A stretch of DNA of 64,000 nucleotides from Flavobacteriales bacterium (GTDB lineage Bacteria; Bacteroidota; Bacteroidia; Flavobacteriales_F; PHOS-HE28). Position 1 is the stretch's first letter, and each line of letters starts with the position of its first letter. The notes under the pieces were generated by a model. That model was not told the origin of the DNA. It worked only from the letters and a program-made list of their open reading frames with translations, and did no database searches. Made by a program: the position numbers and the translations under genes. The stretch covers positions 992,001 through 1,056,000 of the forward strand of contig JADJAA010000001.1 in NCBI GenBank assembly GCA_016704485.1, given 5' to 3'. Positions 45,919 to 54,539 of the stretch are shown piece after piece.

Positions 45919-45926
45919 TACCTTTG
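45919..45926 (+). promoter_or_regulatory. Bacteroidota -7 element (TACCTTTG) for mnmG
   Basis: Exact TAnnTTTG match 116 bp before the mnmG start at 46042, so the leader of about 108 nt contains the parS site at 45994-46007. Confidence 0.55.
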
Positions 45927-45993
45927 CTGCGTCCATGGAACGCACTCATACTCAAAAGCACAACCACCTGAGGATCAGAACGTCATGCGGATC

Positions 45994-46007
45994 GTTCCAC
46001 GTGGAAC
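45994..46007. promoter_or_regulatory. parS-type centromere site 1
   Basis: GTTCCACGTGGAAC, a perfect 14-bp palindrome, the core of the bacterial ParB-binding site parS (the 16-bp form TGTTCCACGTGGAACA is the site described for Pseudomonas). It lies in the mnmG leader. It is flanked by C and A, so the 16-mer is CGTTCCACGTGGAACA. Confidence 0.85.
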
Positions 46008-46041
46008 AATGGTGCACCGAGCGCAATACAATGCATTCTCC

Positions 46042-47940
46042 ATGATCAACAACGAGGTATACGATCTAATTGTGGTTGGAGGCGGCCACGCCGGATGTGA
46101 AGCGGCAGCTGCTGCAGCTAACCTGGGCTCCACAGTGCTCATGGTAACCATGAACATGGGCGTTATTGGACAAATGAGTTGTAATCCGGCAATGGGTGGG
46201 GTTGCCAAGGGTCAGATCGTACGGGAGATCGATGCCATCGGTGGCTATAGCGGAATCGTGAGTGACCGTAGCACCGTACAGTTCCGCATGCTCAATAGAA
46301 GCAAGGGACCTGCGATGTGGAGTCCACGTAGCCAGAACGATCGCAATCAATTTGCGGCAGAGTGGCGCTCCATGTTAGAAGGTACACCTAATGTGCACTT
46401 CTGGCAGGATAGTGTTAACCACATTGTCGTCCAAGGGGGCCGAGTTACTGGTGTAAAAACCGGTATGGGAAAGGTCATTTCATGTCGTGCAGTGGTTCTT
46501 ACTAGCGGTACGTTCATGAACGGGATCATGCATATCGGAGAGCGCCAGCTCGGCGGAGGTAGGGCTGGAGAAAACGCAAGCCACGGTATAACTGAGCAAC
46601 TCATTGAATTAGGCTTCGAAGCTGGTCGTATGAAAACCGGGACCCCCCCACGTGTTGATGGTCGCAGTATTGATTATTCGGCACTCGAAGAACAACTAGG
46701 CGACAGTGACCCTTCTAACTTCAGCTTTATTCCCGGGAACTCCCCCTTCGCAAAGAGACAGAATGGCAAAAAGCAATTGTCGTGCTGGATCACCTATACA
46801 AGTCCGGAAGTCCACGATATACTTCGAACGGGGTTTGACCGCAGCCCAATGTTCAACGGTCGGATCCGGGGCATTGGCCCACGTTACTGTCCTAGTATCG
46901 AGGACAAGATCGACCGCTTCGCAGATAAAGACCGCCACCAGATCTTTGTAGAACCCGAAGGCTGGAATACCGTTGAGACTTATATCAATGGGTTCAGTAC
47001 AAGCTTGCCAGAAGAAACACAGCTGGCAGCCCTGAGGGCCATACCTGGTTTTTCTGGGGCCATGATGTTTCGACCCGGATATGCGGTGGAGTATGACTAT
47101 TTCCCCCCTACCCAACTTAAACTTACGCTCGAAACCAAGCTAGTTTCCGGATTGTATTTCGCCGGTCAAATAAACGGCACAACCGGTTATGAGGAAGCCG
47201 CCTGCCAGGGCCTTATGGCGGGTATCAACGCACATCTGAAACTTGTAGAAAAGGATCCATTCATCTTAAACAGGGATGAAGCATACATCGGCGTACTTAT
47301 TGATGACTTGATAACCAAAGGAACCGAAGAGCCTTATCGAATGTTCACCAGTCGTGCAGAATTCCGAATTCTTCTGCGACAAGACAATGCAGATATTCGC
47401 CTTACGGAACGCTCCCATACAATAGGTCTTGCAAGCAACGAAAGACTAGAACGCGTTCTATCCAAATCTCGACACAGCCAAGCCCTTCTAACAGCGCTTA
47501 AGGACGAAAGCGTTGATCCCCGTACGGTAAATCCAGTGATCGTTCCACGTGGAACATCACCCATAAACCAAAAGGTGAAACTATTCGACATCCTTCTACG
47601 ACCACAGATCACCTATGCAGACCTCGAGCCTCTATCGCAGCGTGTTACTCAGGTCGCGGCCGACGCTGAAGATCTACGCGAAGAAGTGATTGAGCAGGTT
47701 GAGATCAATTCGAAATATGAAGGTTACCTATCAAAAGAACGCGAAATGGCGAACAAACTAACTCGCCTGGATGGGGTCAACCTAGATCTTGGTATTGACT
47801 ATGGTCGCCTAACCTCACTAAGTATGGAAGCTAGACAAAAACTTGAAAAGATACGCCCCTCAACCCTTGGCCAGGCCTCGCGAATTAGCGGCGTTTCTCC
47901 AGCAGACCTAAGCGTGTTAATAGTCTATCTCGGTCGTTGA
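46042..47940 (+). CDS. mnmG: tRNA uridine 5-carboxymethylaminomethyl modification enzyme MnmG (GidA)
   Basis: With MnmE it installs the carboxymethylaminomethyl group on wobble U34 of certain tRNAs, using FAD and tetrahydrofolate. It has 632 aa from the ATG at 46042 (MINNEVYDLIVVGGGHAGCEAA); the in-frame ATG at 45985 would include the parS site and is unlikely. The N-terminal FAD fold GGGHAGCEAA is diagnostic, as are SCNPAMGGVAKGQIVREIDA, KGPAMWSPRSQNDR and LVSGLYFAGQINGTTGYEEAA. It is in frame through a second parS site, translated as VPRGT. A TACCTTTG promoter lies 116 bp upstream. mnmG is often near oriC, which agrees with the parS cluster. Confidence 0.97.
   Translation: MINNEVYDLIVVGGGHAGCEAAAAAANLGSTVLMVTMNMGVIGQMSCNPAMGGVAKGQIVREIDAIGGYSGIVSDRSTVQFRMLNRSKGPAMWSPRSQNDRNQFAAEWRSMLEGTPNVHFWQDSVNHIVVQGGRVTGVKTGMGKVISCRAVVLTSGTFMNGIMHIGERQLGGGRAGENASHGITEQLIELGFEAGRMKTGTPPRVDGRSIDYSALEEQLGDSDPSNFSFIPGNSPFAKRQNGKKQLSCWITYTSPEVHDILRTGFDRSPMFNGRIRGIGPRYCPSIEDKIDRFADKDRHQIFVEPEGWNTVETYINGFSTSLPEETQLAALRAIPGFSGAMMFRPGYAVEYDYFPPTQLKLTLETKLVSGLYFAGQINGTTGYEEAACQGLMAGINAHLKLVEKDPFILNRDEAYIGVLIDDLITKGTEEPYRMFTSRAEFRILLRQDNADIRLTERSHTIGLASNERLERVLSKSRHSQALLTALKDESVDPRTVNPVIVPRGTSPINQKVKLFDILLRPQITYADLEPLSQRVTQVAADAEDLREEVIEQVEINSKYEGYLSKEREMANKLTRLDGVNLDLGIDYGRLTSLSMEARQKLEKIRPSTLGQASRISGVSPADLSVLIVYLGR
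47542..47555. promoter_or_regulatory. parS-type centromere site 2, inside mnmG
   Basis: GTTCCACGTGGAAC, perfect palindrome, here translated as part of IVPRGT in MnmG. The 16-mer is CGTTCCACGTGGAACA, the same as sites 1 and 3. Confidence 0.85.
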
Positions 47941-47951
47941 ACATAAAGATC

Positions 47952-47965
47952 GTTCCACGTGGAAC
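47952..47965. promoter_or_regulatory. parS-type centromere site 3
   Basis: GTTCCACGTGGAAC, perfect palindrome, 11 bp after the mnmG stop. The proposed GTG start of the methyltransferase gene lies inside it (47959-47961). The three sites lie within 2 kb with an identical 16-mer. Confidence 0.85.
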
Positions 47966-48867
47966 ATAACACTTTGGAACATCTAAATAACTGCCCCCTG
48001 TGCGCATCGGAACAGGCAACGCACGCCCTAAACGTCATTGACTTCTCAGTATCCAAGGAGAATTTCAACCTTGTCGATTGCTCGGATTGTGGATTCCGAT
48101 TTACCAACCCTCGCCCCAAATCAAATGACCTCGGTAAGTACTACCAAAGTGAGGAATATATATCACATAGCAATGCTAATTCTAGTCTCCAAGACAGACT
48201 GTACCAGCTTGCACGGAGATTCACTTTGCGCGGAAAATTTCGATTACTAAAGGCCCGTCAGCCTAATGGCAAAATTCTCGATATTGGCTGTGGAACGGGT
48301 CAATTCCTAGCACATCTTATGAGCCGGGGCTATTTAGTACAAGGAATCGAACCAAGCCTCCATACACGCGAAGGAGTTATTGCGAATTACAGTATTCCCG
48401 TAGTACCTTCAATAGATGATCTTCCACACCAAGAACAATTCAACGCCATAACCATGTGGCACGTTCTTGAGCATATTCCGGACCTGCGAAGTCACTTCAA
48501 AAAACTGTTCGCCCTGATGGCCAACAAAGGGGTTTTGATCATAGCCGTACCAGACCGCTCCAGTTGGGACGCCCAGCATTACGGTCCACATTGGGCAGCC
48601 TGGGATGTTCCTCGTCACTTATCACATTTCAGACAAAAGGACATTCACACCTTGCTCCTTGAACATGGTTTCACTTTGTTAGAGACCAAACGGATGTGGA
48701 TGGACGCATACTATATTGCCATGCTTAGCGAGCAATATAAAGGTCTCGGTAAACTGAGCTCACTGATTAAGGGATTCGCGATGGGGAAGTGGTCAAATTT
48801 TTTATCCCTCATCAACGGACGGCCAACTTCTAGCACTTTATACATCGCCAAAAAACTCGAAGCCTGA
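47959..48867 (+). CDS. SAM-dependent methyltransferase with N-terminal zinc-binding motif
   Basis: A predicted class I methyltransferase of 302 aa. The N-terminus has two Cys pairs (CPLC at 12-15 and CSDC at 41-44), likely a zinc-binding treble-clef-like element. SAM-binding motif I is ILDIGCGTGQFLAHL, then VQGIEPS (acidic residue of motif II), MWHVLEHIPDL and LIIAVPDRSSWDAQHYGPHW. The target is unknown; these are often associated with mnmG or cell-surface sugar genes. The GTG at 47959 lies within parS site 3; a TTG at 47974 (giving MEHLNNCPLC) is a reasonable alternative. It is 18 bp downstream of mnmG and likely cotranscribed. Confidence 0.85.
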   Translation: MEHNTLEHLNNCPLCASEQATHALNVIDFSVSKENFNLVDCSDCGFRFTNPRPKSNDLGKYYQSEEYISHSNANSSLQDRLYQLARRFTLRGKFRLLKARQPNGKILDIGCGTGQFLAHLMSRGYLVQGIEPSLHTREGVIANYSIPVVPSIDDLPHQEQFNAITMWHVLEHIPDLRSHFKKLFALMANKGVLIIAVPDRSSWDAQHYGPHWAAWDVPRHLSHFRQKDIHTLLLEHGFTLLETKRMWMDAYYIAMLSEQYKGLGKLSSLIKGFAMGKWSNFLSLINGRPTSSTLYIAKKLEA

Positions 48868-49104
48868 GAATGTCGCTTTTTGCTCACCCAAGAAACTTTT
48901 GGCTCGCGATGGAAGTACACCCATCCCAGCTATCGATTCGCGCAATAGCGATCGTTTGTGGCGGCAATTACTAGATAATCATAATTCGCTGAGATTCAAC
49001 TGCTTAGATGTAAACTCGTCACTCTGAGCAAATGCTTCGTTGAAAACGGGTCCAGATGAGCAGCGCATCACCGCAATACTGAAGTCGCCCCGACAACACC
49101 TCCG

Positions 49105-49112
49105 TACCTTTG
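49105..49112 (+). promoter_or_regulatory. Bacteroidota -7 element (TACCTTTG)
   Basis: Exact TAnnTTTG match 37 bp before the aldehyde dehydrogenase start at 49150. Confidence 0.55.
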
Positions 49113-49149
49113 CACTCCATTTTCAAAACCAGGTACGAACCTCAACAAC

Positions 49150-50712
49150 ATGCCAGCGACTACTGCAAAAAGCACCAACAAAATATCTGACGTATTGAAC
49201 CGCCTTGGTGTTCAGGATCTGAACAGCGGCGTAAGTACGGGCAACAATTGGTTGAAGGGGGAGGGGCTTGAGTTGAAAAGCTTCAGTCCTGTTGATGGTG
49301 CCTTGGTCGGTACGGTGCGTGGTGCTAACAAGGCCGAATATGAGAAGTTGGTCGCCAAAGCCCGAGAGGGGTTCCTAGAATGGCGCTCATGGCCAGCTCC
49401 TAAGCGAGGTGAGGTTGTAAGACAGCTCGGCGAAGAACTAAGAAAGCACAAGTATGATCTCGGCAAATTGGTGAGTTACGAAATGGGCAAGAGCTACCAA
49501 GAAGGTCTTGGTGAGGTACAGGAGATGATCGATATCTGTGATTTTGCAGTAGGTCTATCTCGGCAGTTACACGGCCTGACCATGCACAGCGAGCGCCCGG
49601 ACCATCGCATGTACGAACAGTGGCATCCAATGGGCCTTGTGGGTATTATCACTGCATTCAACTTTCCTGTAGCCGTGTGGTGCTGGAATACAGCACTGGC
49701 ATGGGTCTGCGGGAATGTTTGCCTTTGGAAGCCGAGTGAAAAAACACCACTTGCGAGCATTGCTTGCCAGCATATTACTGCTGAAGTTTTCAAACGAAAC
49801 AACGTTCCAGAAGGTGTTAGTACGATCGTGAACGGTGACCGTGAAGTAGGGGAGTGGTTGAGCAAGGACGCGCGGATCCAATTGATCAGCGCAACGGGTA
49901 GCACGCGCATGGGTAAAGCCGTGAGCGCAGCAGTTGGTCAGCGCCTAGGCCGTTCCCTGTTAGAACTAGGTGGCAACAATGCCATTATCATCAGCGATAA
50001 GGCAGACCTGGATATGGCTTTGATCGGTGCAGTATTCGGTGCAGTAGGTACATGTGGTCAGCGTTGCACAAGTACACGCCGTCTGATCATTCAAGATAAG
50101 GTGTATGACGCCTTCCGCGATAAGCTCATCAAAGCATATGGTCAGCTTCGTATCGGTGATCCACTGAACGAAAAGAACCATGTTGGTCCTTTGATCGATA
50201 AGGATGCTGTGAAAATGTATGAGAACGCATTGCTGGCAGCAAAGAAGCAAGGAGCCACGATCGCTGTTGAAGGCGGTGTTCTTTCCGGAGAGGAATATGC
50301 AAGCGGTTGCTACGTAAAACCTGCTGTCGTCGAGGCTGAGTCCAATATGGACATCGTGCAGGAAGAAACTTTCGCACCTATTCTTTACCTGCTCAGATAC
50401 AAGGGTGACATCCACGATGCTATTGCGATCCAGAATGGTGTAAGACAAGGATTGAGCAGCGCCGTTATGACACGCGACCTTCTTGAAGCAGAGCAATTCC
50501 TCTCAGCTGTAGGAAGCGATTGCGGAATAGCGAACGTGAATATTGGCACAAGCGGCGCAGAGATCGGTGGCGCTTTCGGTGGCGAGAAGGAAACCGGCGG
50601 CGGTCGCGAAAGTGGCAGTGACGCGTGGAAGACCTACATGCGACGCCAGACGAATACGATCAACTATGGCACGACACTTCCACTTGCCCAAGGGATCAAA
50701 TTCGACCTGTAG
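49150..50712 (+). CDS. ALDH7-family aldehyde dehydrogenase (alpha-aminoadipic semialdehyde/piperideine-6-carboxylate type)
   Basis: A soluble NAD-dependent dehydrogenase of 520 aa, expected to oxidise an aldehyde such as alpha-aminoadipate semialdehyde in lysine catabolism. Its N-terminal FSPVDGALVGTVRGANKAEYE, the NAD-binding region IITAFNFPVAVWCWN, SATGSTRMGKAV, the general base Glu272 in LLELGGNNAI and the catalytic Cys306 in CGQRCTSTRRL are all present. The C-terminal GGAFGGEKETGGGRESGSDAW then YMRRQTNTINYGTTLPLAQG is characteristic of ALDH7 (antiquitin). The exact substrate is inferred from the family. A TACCTTTG promoter lies 37 bp upstream. Confidence 0.93.
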   Translation: MPATTAKSTNKISDVLNRLGVQDLNSGVSTGNNWLKGEGLELKSFSPVDGALVGTVRGANKAEYEKLVAKAREGFLEWRSWPAPKRGEVVRQLGEELRKHKYDLGKLVSYEMGKSYQEGLGEVQEMIDICDFAVGLSRQLHGLTMHSERPDHRMYEQWHPMGLVGIITAFNFPVAVWCWNTALAWVCGNVCLWKPSEKTPLASIACQHITAEVFKRNNVPEGVSTIVNGDREVGEWLSKDARIQLISATGSTRMGKAVSAAVGQRLGRSLLELGGNNAIIISDKADLDMALIGAVFGAVGTCGQRCTSTRRLIIQDKVYDAFRDKLIKAYGQLRIGDPLNEKNHVGPLIDKDAVKMYENALLAAKKQGATIAVEGGVLSGEEYASGCYVKPAVVEAESNMDIVQEETFAPILYLLRYKGDIHDAIAIQNGVRQGLSSAVMTRDLLEAEQFLSAVGSDCGIANVNIGTSGAEIGGAFGGEKETGGGRESGSDAWKTYMRRQTNTINYGTTLPLAQGIKFDL

Positions 50713-50800
50713 GAAGCACAGAAAAGACTGATCAGGATCACGAGGGTTCACGAAAAGGGTGAGCACGCCATAATGCGTCTTCCTTAGTTTCGCTACCTAA

Positions 50801-52081
50801 ATGAAAATTCGTTCCATTGCTCCTTTCTTGTTCGCCTTGACCTTGCTGGTCTCGGCGTGCGGCACGGACAACACGGAAAGCGAAGCCATGGTGCCTCGCA
50901 CCGGACCTTGGCGCATGGAACTAGCTCTAACCGACTCCATAGCGAATACTACGCACGCACTCCCATTCCTATTCGATCTTGAGCATACTATTGACGCTTG
51001 GCATGTGGTCATTCATAATGCAGATGAGTCGATCATTGTTGACGAGGTAGTATTCGAAGAGGATCATTTTGTTTGGAAACTACCCTATTTCGACACCGAA
51101 TTCACTGGCTCGATCGTGAATGATAGCACCCTGGTGGGGCAATGGCATAACTATTACAAAGGGGCCAATTACGCCATAGCCTTTACTGCGAAAGCAGGTG
51201 ACTTTTCAAGGTTTGAACAGACCGGAACAACTGCGACCCTCGGCAACCAATGGGAATCGCATTTCGGAACTGAGCAGGAGGAAGATGCCATTGGTCTTTT
51301 TCATCAGAACGGGGACCATGTAACCGGTACATTCGCTACAGAAACAGGCGATTATCGTTATTTGGACGGAACGCTACGCGGTGATTCTCTATTTCTCTCC
51401 ACATTCGATGGCTCCCATGCTTTCTTGTTCAAAGCACTCCTGAAGAATGATACGCTGTGCGGCCGTTTCTGGAGCGGGATCCACTTTCAAGAACCCTGGA
51501 TCGCTTTTCGAAACCCTTCTTTCAAACTTCGGAATGCAGATTCACTAACATACTTGAAAGAGGGTTATGACATGGTGGACCTGTCCTTTCCGGACATTGA
51601 TGGTGGGGTAGTGGCCTCAAAGGCTCCGGAGAACACAGGTAAGGTGCTCGTGATTCAGATCATGGGAAGTTGGTGCCCAAATTGCGTCGATGAAAGCCGA
51701 TTGCTTCAAGAGCTGTACTCCAAGCACCATGCTAACGGATTGAACATCATCTCCCTTGCATTTGAGCGCGATCCGAATTCTACCAAGGCAATTACCGGCC
51801 TAAAACGGTACAGAGATGGACTGGATCTCGATTTTCCTATTGCACTCGTGGGCTGCGCAAATAAAGATAGCACCTCGGTGGCACTGCCATTCCTCAACGC
51901 CGTAATGAGCTATCCGACCTGTATATTTATTGGGCGCGATGGTATGGTAAGGCGGATACATACCGGTTTCTATGGCCCCGGAACAGGTGCAGAACGCTAT
52001 GCGGCATACAAACAGGACATAGAACTGTTCGTTACCGACCTTCTGAAGGAGCCCGCAATACCAATGGCGAGCAGGCTGTAA
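50801..52081 (+). CDS. TlpA-like thioredoxin-fold lipoprotein
   Basis: A membrane-anchored thiol-disulfide protein of 426 aa. A lipoprotein signal (MKIRSIAPFLFALTLLVSACG) with Cys20 starts it. Residues about 30-240 form a beta-rich domain typical of TlpA-family proteins of Bacteroidota (VVEDE-type strands, TGTFATETGDYRYLDGTLRGD). The C-terminal ~170 residues are a thioredoxin/peroxiredoxin fold with the active site WCPNC (Cys292, Cys295) and the cis-Pro region YPTCIFIGRDG. It is likely on the periplasmic side in thiol reduction or cytochrome maturation. It ends 1 bp from the convergent M28 peptidase gene. A TAGTTTCG element near 50786 may be its promoter. Confidence 0.88.
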   Translation: MKIRSIAPFLFALTLLVSACGTDNTESEAMVPRTGPWRMELALTDSIANTTHALPFLFDLEHTIDAWHVVIHNADESIIVDEVVFEEDHFVWKLPYFDTEFTGSIVNDSTLVGQWHNYYKGANYAIAFTAKAGDFSRFEQTGTTATLGNQWESHFGTEQEEDAIGLFHQNGDHVTGTFATETGDYRYLDGTLRGDSLFLSTFDGSHAFLFKALLKNDTLCGRFWSGIHFQEPWIAFRNPSFKLRNADSLTYLKEGYDMVDLSFPDIDGGVVASKAPENTGKVLVIQIMGSWCPNCVDESRLLQELYSKHHANGLNIISLAFERDPNSTKAITGLKRYRDGLDLDFPIALVGCANKDSTSVALPFLNAVMSYPTCIFIGRDGMVRRIHTGFYGPGTGAERYAAYKQDIELFVTDLLKEPAIPMASRL

Positions 52082-52082
52082 C

Positions 52083-53597
52083 TCAAGGTTTCAAGGGCTT
52101 GTCCACAACGGGTCTTTCGGGGGCATTTGCAAGCAACCAGGCCGTGTGGAATACCAACAGTGTGCGTTGGTGAAATAGATCAAATAGGATCTTCTCGACA
52201 TCGTCCGTAGGCTGGTGGTAATCTTCGTGTACACCGCTGAAATAAAAGATACTTGGTACCCCTTTCTTGGCAAAGTTGTAATGGTCGCTCCGATAATAGA
52301 ACCGGTTCGGATCATCTTCGGAATTGAACGTATAGTCCAGGTCGAGCTGTGTATAGGTGCTATTTGCTTTCTCGTCCATGACATGAAGATCAGTACTTAA
52401 GCGATCACTACCGATCACGTAGATGTACGGATCACTGGTCATGTGCGAACTATCCCTTCTTCCGATCATATCAATATTCAGATCCGCAATGGTATTCGCC
52501 AACGGAAAAACCGGATGATCACTGTAGTAACTTGAACCGAGCAAACCCTTCTCCTCGCCACTTACCGGCATCACCAGAACGCTTCGGCGTGGACCATGGC
52601 CGTCTGCCTTTGCCATTGCGAACGCTTCTGCGATCTCCAGAATTGCTACTGTCCCGGTACCATCATCATCCGCTCCGTTATAGACCACACCATTCTCTAC
52701 GCCAATATGGTCATAATGAGCGGTTATGACCAACACCTCATCCTTCTTGTCCGTGCCTTCTATGTAGGCCAGCACGTTCTCTGCTAGAACCCGATGTCCA
52801 CTTTCACCCTTTCCCAAAGCAAGGTCTACTCTCACCTTTTTGCCTGCTCCTTTTCTGGACAATTTGTTCAGTTTCCATTTTCCAAGCATACCGTCCATAG
52901 CGTCGGCGTCCACAAGGATCAACTGAGCGCGTGGTTCTTTCACCTTCTCTGGAACATCAGTTGCCAGACGCATGCGCGAACTGCTCGCATAGTGCCCAAG
53001 TTCCTCTTTCAAAAGCTCCAATCGCTTTGTGGGGATCAACAGTACCTCGGCACCCGCCTTTGTTGCGGCATCATTGCTCATGCGTAATGCGACCATCATA
53101 GCCATATCCTGATTGCCTGGGTCGTCGATCATCACCACCTTGCCCTTCAACCCTTTGGTTTCAGCCATTGTGCTACCACTGCCCATGTATACGACCTCAC
53201 TTACCGCCCGAGCTTGAGGCAGGGACTCACTAAAATAGAGCAGTTCTTTCATGAACATCAGCTCTTTGCCACCGCCCGTTAACGTGATCGTACCTACGCG
53301 GCTTTCTACCAATTCATATTGTTGAAAATAGCCATCAACTATTGACCCAGGGGCCGAAGCGGGTAAGGGTGGGATGCCCATCTCAACGATCTCCTTCTTC
53401 AGATACGCTGCGGCCATTTTCTGACCCTCTTTTCCCGTATCCCGTCCCATGAACGAGTCACTGCTCAATATGACCAAGTGATCATGTAGTTCTTCCAGTG
53501 TGATCGTGTTCGCATAACGCAATGCAATACTGTCTAGTTGAGCTTGTACATTGAACTGCGCTAAACTCAAAACGAGAATTAGTGATGCATATCTCAT
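52083..53597 (-). CDS. M28 family zinc aminopeptidase/peptidase
   Basis: A secreted or periplasmic dizinc peptidase of 504 aa. A signal peptide (MRYASLILVLSLAQFNVQAQ) is followed by an alpha/beta part containing a PA-type insert. The M28 metal ligands are all visible: His and Asp in TAHYDHIG and NGADDDGTG, Glu in SGEEKGLLGSSYYS (catalytic Glu and a ligand), Asp in LNIDMIGR and His in HEDYHQPTDD. It probably cleaves N-terminal residues of peptides outside the cytoplasm. It follows rpiB by 3 bp in the same direction, so they are cotranscribed. Confidence 0.92.
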   Translation of the reverse strand: MRYASLILVLSLAQFNVQAQLDSIALRYANTITLEELHDHLVILSSDSFMGRDTGKEGQKMAAAYLKKEIVEMGIPPLPASAPGSIVDGYFQQYELVESRVGTITLTGGGKELMFMKELLYFSESLPQARAVSEVVYMGSGSTMAETKGLKGKVVMIDDPGNQDMAMMVALRMSNDAATKAGAEVLLIPTKRLELLKEELGHYASSSRMRLATDVPEKVKEPRAQLILVDADAMDGMLGKWKLNKLSRKGAGKKVRVDLALGKGESGHRVLAENVLAYIEGTDKKDEVLVITAHYDHIGVENGVVYNGADDDGTGTVAILEIAEAFAMAKADGHGPRRSVLVMPVSGEEKGLLGSSYYSDHPVFPLANTIADLNIDMIGRRDSSHMTSDPYIYVIGSDRLSTDLHVMDEKANSTYTQLDLDYTFNSEDDPNRFYYRSDHYNFAKKGVPSIFYFSGVHEDYHQPTDDVEKILFDLFHQRTLLVFHTAWLLANAPERPVVDKPLKP

Positions 53598-53600
53598 TCC

Positions 53601-54041
53601 CTATGCGTCCAGTTCGATCTTGTTCACACGAAGTTGATGCCTACCTCCCTCGAACTTTGTTGATACGAACGTGTCCACTATTGCTATGGCCAGGTCATCA
53701 GAAATGAATCGCGCTGGCAAGGACAATACGTTCGCGTTATTATGTTGACGGCCTAGTTCTGCGATCTCTTCTGACCAAGCCAATGCAGCGCGGATCCCTT
53801 TATGCCGATTCACACTGATGTTAACTCCGTTACCACTCCCACAAATGACAATTCCGAAGCTATCCGGTTCCGCTACAACACTTTTTGCAACCGCATGGGC
53901 ATAGTCCGGGTAATCCACACTGTCCTTAACATGGGTGCCTTTGTCCTGAACTTCGAATCCTTTATTACGCAGGTGATCTTTTAGAATATGTTTCAATTCA
54001 AACCCTGCATGATCGCTTCCTATGAAGATGGTCTTTGTCAT
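53601..54041 (-). CDS. rpiB: Ribose-5-phosphate isomerase B
   Basis: Interconverts ribose-5-phosphate and ribulose-5-phosphate. It has 146 aa, standard length. The N-terminus IFIGSDHAGFELK, the catalytic-Cys segment VICGSGNGVNISVNRHKGIRAAL (Cys and His), and HNNANVLSLPARF are diagnostic of RpiB. It is upstream of the M28 peptidase gene by 3 bp. Alternative: a related allose-6-phosphate isomerase, since the family shares the residues. Confidence 0.95.
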   Translation of the reverse strand: MTKTIFIGSDHAGFELKHILKDHLRNKGFEVQDKGTHVKDSVDYPDYAHAVAKSVVAEPDSFGIVICGSGNGVNISVNRHKGIRAALAWSEEIAELGRQHNNANVLSLPARFISDDLAIAIVDTFVSTKFEGGRHQLRVNKIELDA

Positions 54042-54539
54042 AATACAAAGATACCCGTAACAACCGCTGTTAGGTCCGAAGTCGCTATATGTCTGAAGAC
54101 AAGAGCATTGATGTTCTTGCTACCCATTGATCCAACGCTTATCAACGATCGGATCGTTCGATCACGCTCCGAACTGTTCATTAGTTGTGATAACATTCAG
54201 ATAGCCGGTCAACACAAATTCCACTTAAGAAAAATGGGCAATAACACAACATCTCTTATCGATCCAGTTCACACACTGATCGAACGATCAAAACAGTCGA
54301 AGTTCAGCTCCTTCTTTGAACAAAAACCATTGAAGCGACCCATTTCTGGATCGTTGATAATATGAAGTACATCCCTAGATACTCAGGGTATGACCTTTCC
54401 TCAAATTGCTGATGGATCGTTCATAACGCGTGCGTTACTTTTGATATCCCATATATCCAAACATCTGGACATTTCTTCATCAACACAATGAACCGACCAT
54501 ACTATACTATCAAACTTTTTAAAAGAATTTAATTTTCTG
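54042..54539. other. Intergenic region with inverted repeats and a promoter element
   Basis: This 498-bp region separates the divergent rpiB and MORN-repeat genes. A 13-bp inverted repeat pairs GATCGTTCGATCA (54152-54164) with TGATCGAACGATC (54277-54289). The related GGATCGTT core recurs near 54350 and 54415. TACTTTTG at 54437-54444 is a TAnnTTTG -7 element for the MORN gene. A plus-strand open frame (53988-54365) has no family features, overlaps the rpiB start and is not called. Confidence 0.5.
54437..54444 (+). promoter_or_regulatory. Bacteroidota -7 element (TACTTTTG)
   Basis: TAnnTTTG match 95 bp before the MORN gene start at 54540. A -33 partner is not convincing. Confidence 0.45.

Noticed and set aside
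45994..47965. Origin of replication in the window
   Set aside because: No DnaA-box cluster or dnaA gene was seen; parS indicates proximity only.
53988..54365. Plus-strand open frame in the rpiB/MORN gap
   Set aside because: It overlaps rpiB by 54 bp antisense, has no recognisable feature and has atypical composition.
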